Positions 61,157 through 64,000 of a stretch of 64,000 bases of DNA are shown here, in pieces (within the stretch, counting starts at the first letter, position 1; each line of letters opens with the position of its first letter). The DNA is from Pseudomonas sp. ATCC PTA-122608 (lineage in GTDB: Bacteria; Pseudomonadota; Gammaproteobacteria; Pseudomonadales; Pseudomonadaceae): assembly GCF_001952855.1 (NCBI RefSeq), contig NZ_LPNO01000021.1, positions 1 to 64,000 on the forward strand, read 5' to 3'. The position numbers were made by a program, and so were the translations under genes. The notes below the pieces were generated by a model. The model worked only from the letters and a program-made list of their open reading frames with translations. It was not told the DNA's origin and made no database searches.

Positions 61157-62355
61157 GCCTGTTCAAATACCGCGCCCTGGACAGCCAGGGCGTCGCGCAA
61201 AACGGCACCCTGGAAGCCAAGGACCAGGCCGCCGCCGTCGCCGCGCTGCACAAGCGTGGGCTGCTGTTGTTGCAGATTGATCCCGCCAGCGCTCAGGGGC
61301 TGCGCAACGCTTTCGGGCGCGGCCATTTGAATGGCGCGGCGCTGGTCAGTTTTACCCAGCAATTGGCCACGCTGCTCGGCGCGGGCCAGCCGCTGGAACG
61401 CTCGCTGGGCATCCTGCTCAAGCAACCCGGCCAGCCGCAAACCCGCGCGTTGATCGAGCGCATCCGCGAGCACGTCAAGGCCGGTAAACCCTTGTCGGCA
61501 GCGCTGGAGGAGGAGGGCAGCCAATTCTCGCCGCTGTACCTGAGCATGGTCCGCGCCGGCGAGGCCGGCGGCGCGCTGGAGAACACCCTGCGCCAGATCA
61601 GCGACTACCTGGAACGCAGCCAGTTATTGAGGGGCGAAGTGATCAATGCCTTGATCTATCCCGCCTTCCTGGTCGTCGGCGTGCTCGGTTCGCTGGCGCT
61701 GTTGCTGGCCTACGTGGTGCCGCAGTTCGTGCCGATCTTCAAGGACTTGGGCGTGCCGATTCCGCTGATCACCGAAGTGATTCTGGGACTCGGCCAGTTC
61801 CTCGGCGCCTATGGCCTGGCGGTGCTCGCCGGGTTGATCGTGACTGTCTGGGGCCTGGCGGCACGCCTGCGCAACCCTCGACACCGTGAAGCGTACGACC
61901 GGCGCGTGCTGGGTATCCGAGTTATAGGCCCGCTGTTGCAGCGGGTCGAAGCCGCACGCCTGGCACGCACCCTTGGCACCTTGCTGAGCAACGGCGTGGC
62001 GTTGCTGCAAGCGCTGGTGATCGCTCGCCAGGTCTGTACGAACAGAGCCTTGCAGGCACAAGTGGCCCAGGCCGCCGAGTCGGTGAAAGGCGGCGGCACC
62101 CTGGCCAGTGCGTTTGGCAGCCAACCGCTGCTGCCGGACCTGGCGCTGCAAATGATTGAAGTCGGCGAACAGGCCGGTGAACTGGACAGCATGCTGCTCA
62201 AGGTCGCCGACGTGTTCGACGTCGAAGCCAAGCGCGGCATCGACCGCCTGCTCGCCGCCCTGGTGCCGTCCCTGACCGTGGTCATGGCGGTGCTGGTGGC
62301 GGTGATCATGCTGGCGATCATGCTGCCGTTGATGAGTCTGACCAGCAATATATGA
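61153..62355 (+). CDS. gspF: Type II secretion inner-membrane platform protein GspF
   Basis: A 400-residue protein with two T2SSF domains ('SFTQQLATLLGAGQPLERSL' at about 67 and 'ARLARTLGTLLSNGVALLQAL' at about 270) and three membrane segments, the last at the C-terminus ('VAVIMLAIMLPLMSL'). The conserved 'EVGEQAGELDSML' lies near residue 335. GTG 61153 overlaps the gspE stop. It is the platform protein that contacts GspE and GspL. Confidence 0.92.
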   Translation: MSLFKYRALDSQGVAQNGTLEAKDQAAAVAALHKRGLLLLQIDPASAQGLRNAFGRGHLNGAALVSFTQQLATLLGAGQPLERSLGILLKQPGQPQTRALIERIREHVKAGKPLSAALEEEGSQFSPLYLSMVRAGEAGGALENTLRQISDYLERSQLLRGEVINALIYPAFLVVGVLGSLALLLAYVVPQFVPIFKDLGVPIPLITEVILGLGQFLGAYGLAVLAGLIVTVWGLAARLRNPRHREAYDRRVLGIRVIGPLLQRVEAARLARTLGTLLSNGVALLQALVIARQVCTNRALQAQVAQAAESVKGGGTLASAFGSQPLLPDLALQMIEVGEQAGELDSMLLKVADVFDVEAKRGIDRLLAALVPSLTVVMAVLVAVIMLAIMLPLMSLTSNI

Positions 62356-62801
62356 AAACCCGAGGAAGCAAGCCGATGCGCCATACCCGTTTCAAACCCG
62401 CCCGCCGCCAAGGCGGTTTTACCTTGCTGGAAATGCTCGCGGTGATCGTGTTGCTGGGGATCGTCGCCACCATCGTGGTGCGCCAAGTGGGCGGCAATGT
62501 CGACAAGGGCAAGTACGGCGCGGGCAAGGCGCAACTGGCCAGCCTGAGCATGAAGATCGAGAGCTACGGCCTGGATGTGGGGTCGCCGCCCAAGAGTTTG
62601 CAGCAACTGGTCGAGAAATCCGGCAACGCCGCCGGTTGGGCCGGGCCGTACGCCAAGCCCTCAGACCTCAAGGACCCGTTCGGCCATGCCTTCGGCTATC
62701 GTTTCCCCGGTGAACATGGGGCCTTCGACCTGATTTTCTACGGTCAAGACGGCCAGCCCGGCGGCGAAGGCTACAGCGCTGACTTGGGCAACTGGGAATA
62801 A
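62352..62801 (+). CDS. gspG: Major pseudopilin GspG
   Basis: A 149-residue prepilin: leader peptide ending G-FTLLEMLAV with the conserved Glu5 of mature pseudopilins, a hydrophobic alpha-helix, and the typical C-terminus 'FDLIFYGQDGQPGGEGYSADLGNW' carrying the Ca-binding Asp residues. It is cleaved and methylated by the prepilin peptidase. The start is ATG 62352 (overlapping the gspF stop) or ATG 62376 (with an AGGAAG site). Confidence 0.93.
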   Translation: MKTRGSKPMRHTRFKPARRQGGFTLLEMLAVIVLLGIVATIVVRQVGGNVDKGKYGAGKAQLASLSMKIESYGLDVGSPPKSLQQLVEKSGNAAGWAGPYAKPSDLKDPFGHAFGYRFPGEHGAFDLIFYGQDGQPGGEGYSADLGNWE

Positions 62802-63232
62802 TGCAGGCCCTCCAACGCGGCTTTACCCTGCTGGAGATGCTGGTGGTGATCGTGTTGATCAGCATCGCGGCCGGGTTGGTGGGATTTGGCCTGCAACAAG
62901 GCCTGCGGGTTGCCAAAGAGCGTCAGGCGGTTGGGCAGATGGTCGATGCCCTGCGCAGCACGCGGGCGCGGGCGATTGTCAGCGGGGCGCCGGCCAAGAC
63001 GCTGTTCGACATGCACCAATTGAGCTTCCATGCGCCGGGACGCCCGGTCAAACACTGGCCGGCCGACCTGCAAGTGACCCTGCACACCGCCGAGCAAGCA
63101 GGCTCTGCGGTGGAGTTTTACCCTGACGGCAGTTCCACCGGCGGCAACCTGTTGTTGGCCAATGGCTCGCGGCGTTGGCGCATCGATATTGGCTGGCTGA
63201 CTGGCAGCGTGCAGTCCAAGGCGTTGCCATGA
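62801..63232 (+). CDS. gspH: Minor pseudopilin GspH
   Basis: A 143-residue prepilin-like protein with a leader ending G-FTLLEMLVV and a GspH-like beta domain ('LRSTRARAIVSGAPAKTLFD', 'EFYPDGSSTGGNLLL'). Its ATG overlaps the gspG stop (TAATG). It forms part of the pseudopilus. Confidence 0.9.
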   Translation: MQALQRGFTLLEMLVVIVLISIAAGLVGFGLQQGLRVAKERQAVGQMVDALRSTRARAIVSGAPAKTLFDMHQLSFHAPGRPVKHWPADLQVTLHTAEQAGSAVEFYPDGSSTGGNLLLANGSRRWRIDIGWLTGSVQSKALP

Positions 63233-63600
63233 AGCGTCAGTCGGGTTTCACCTTGCTGGAAATGCTTGCTGCACTGACCCTCATGGCCATTTGCAGCACG
63301 GTGTTGCTGGTCGCTTTCGGGCAGAGCGCGCGCTCGTTGTTGCAGGTCGCCCACAGCGACCGCCTGACCCATGCCGCCTTGAGCGTGATGGACCAGGAAG
63401 GATCCGGCCCGCTGGCAAGCGGCACTCGCCAGGGCAGCCTGGGCGACGGCATCGATTGGCAATTGACCATTGCCCAGCAGCCAACCCGTATCGGCCAGCC
63501 GCGGTTGTTTCGCCTTGACCTTACCGTCAGTGAGGCCCGGCGCCAGGCCCATTTCAGCACCTTGAAATTGCGCGCTGTCACCGACAGGGCTGGCCCGTGA
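63229..63600 (+). CDS. gspI: Minor pseudopilin GspI
   Basis: A 123-residue prepilin-like protein: leader ending G-FTLLEMLAALTLMAI with Glu5, then a small globular domain ending with 'FSTLKLRAV', as in the GspI family. ATG 63229 overlaps the gspH stop. It forms the pseudopilus tip complex with GspJ and GspK. Confidence 0.88.
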   Translation: MKRQSGFTLLEMLAALTLMAICSTVLLVAFGQSARSLLQVAHSDRLTHAALSVMDQEGSGPLASGTRQGSLGDGIDWQLTIAQQPTRIGQPRLFRLDLTVSEARRQAHFSTLKLRAVTDRAGP

Positions 63601-64000
63601 ATCAGCGTCAACAGGGCTTTACCTTACTGGAAATCATGATCGTGCTCAGTTTGCTGGGTGTGTTGCTGACGCTGGTGGGCGGCGCGTTGCTGGGTGCCAA
63701 CCGCGCGGTGCTCAAGGCCCAGCGCTACACGGTCAGCCTCGATGAAATGCGCGCCGCACAACAGTTTTTGCGCACCTCTATCAGCGAGGCGCTGCCGCTG
63801 GACGTGACTGAGGACGACAGCCAAACCAACGGTTTTTTTGCCGGATCCGCCCAACGCCTGCAATTCGTCGCGACCTTGCCCGGTGTGCTCGGTGGCGGTA
63901 TCCAGCGCTTCACTTTGCAGTTAACCGGGCCCGAGGAGCAGCGCGATTTGCAAGTGGCGTTCGCGCGGTTTGAGTCCAGTGCCCAAGTGAGTGTGCCGGC
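63597..64000 (+). CDS. gspJ: Minor pseudopilin GspJ, cut by the window end
   Basis: The GTG at 63597 overlaps the gspI stop. The reading frame is open to the window edge (134 residues seen): leader ending G-FTLLEIMIVLSLLGVLLTL, then a GspJ-type beta domain ('AQQFLRTSISEALPLDV', 'LQFVATLPGVLGGGI'). The protein continues beyond the window. Confidence 0.88.
   Translation, partial: MNQRQQGFTLLEIMIVLSLLGVLLTLVGGALLGANRAVLKAQRYTVSLDEMRAAQQFLRTSISEALPLDVTEDDSQTNGFFAGSAQRLQFVATLPGVLGGGIQRFTLQLTGPEEQRDLQVAFARFESSAQVSVP

Overview
The window looks like a chromosomal stretch of a Pseudomonas of the fluorescens group. The clues are high GC, numerous paired palindromic REP-type repeats (arms such as GAGCGAGCTTGCTCGCG), SfnB/SfnR-type sulfur-acquisition genes, an HpaR-HpaA 4-hydroxyphenylacetate cluster, OprD and TonB-dependent outer-membrane proteins, and Pseudomonas-type regulators. 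I saw no rRNA, tRNA or CRISPR array.

Layout. (1) 1-16 kb: an organosulfur-acquisition region. It holds a peptide-type ABC importer with a fused double ATPase, an SfnB-family flavin oxidoreductase, an MFS exporter, a GNAT enzyme and an ABC exporter. A second flavin monooxygenase sits in an operon with a receiver-less sigma-54 activator (SfnR type), divergent from a TonB-dependent receptor. Sigma-54 -24/-12 elements precede the monooxygenase and the receptor, and a weaker one precedes the importer. (2) 16-20 kb: a small NolX/HrpF-like protein, a frameshifted MFS gene, and a DUF3833-DUF6482-photolyase operon with a palindromic operator of the kind used by light-responsive LitR regulators. (3) 20.4-22.7 kb: an IS4-family element inserted in one arm of a large inverted pair of dispersed repeats.

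(4) 22.7-52.4 kb: an aromatic-amine and 4-hydroxyphenylacetate catabolic island. Upper part: feaB-like aldehyde dehydrogenase, two-component 4-HPA 3-hydroxylase, porin, APC permease, DUF3156 and FeaR. Middle part: a moa-like unit (LuxR regulator, MoaF, two SDRs), a cupin and an FAD amine oxidase-like protein. Lower part: hpaR, hpaI-hpaH-hpaX-hpaF-hpaD-hpaE-hpaG2-hpaG1, hpaA and an OprD porin. Together these could take up a monoamine such as tyramine, oxidise it to the aldehyde and acid, hydroxylate the ring and run meta-cleavage down to pyruvate and succinate semialdehyde. A recurring GTTAAC-N2-GTTAAC operator in front of hpaR, hpaG1/hpaA, the OprD porin gene and feaR ties the upper and lower parts together. 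An orphan Rhs toxin with an RNase A-like C-terminus and its immunity gene sit between feaR and the moa unit.

(5) 52-64 kb: a frameshifted second hpaR copy, a TonB-dependent siderophore-type receptor, a TetR regulator, a secreted GH3 beta-glucosidase with a PA14 insert, a small exported protein, and the start of a type II secretion operon (gspE-F-G-H-I-J, with gspJ running off the window). The GspE lacks the usual tetracysteine zinc motif.

All assignments rest on reading motifs and context by eye; no database search was run. Start sites were chosen from ribosome-binding sites, overlaps and family starts, and are noted where uncertain.
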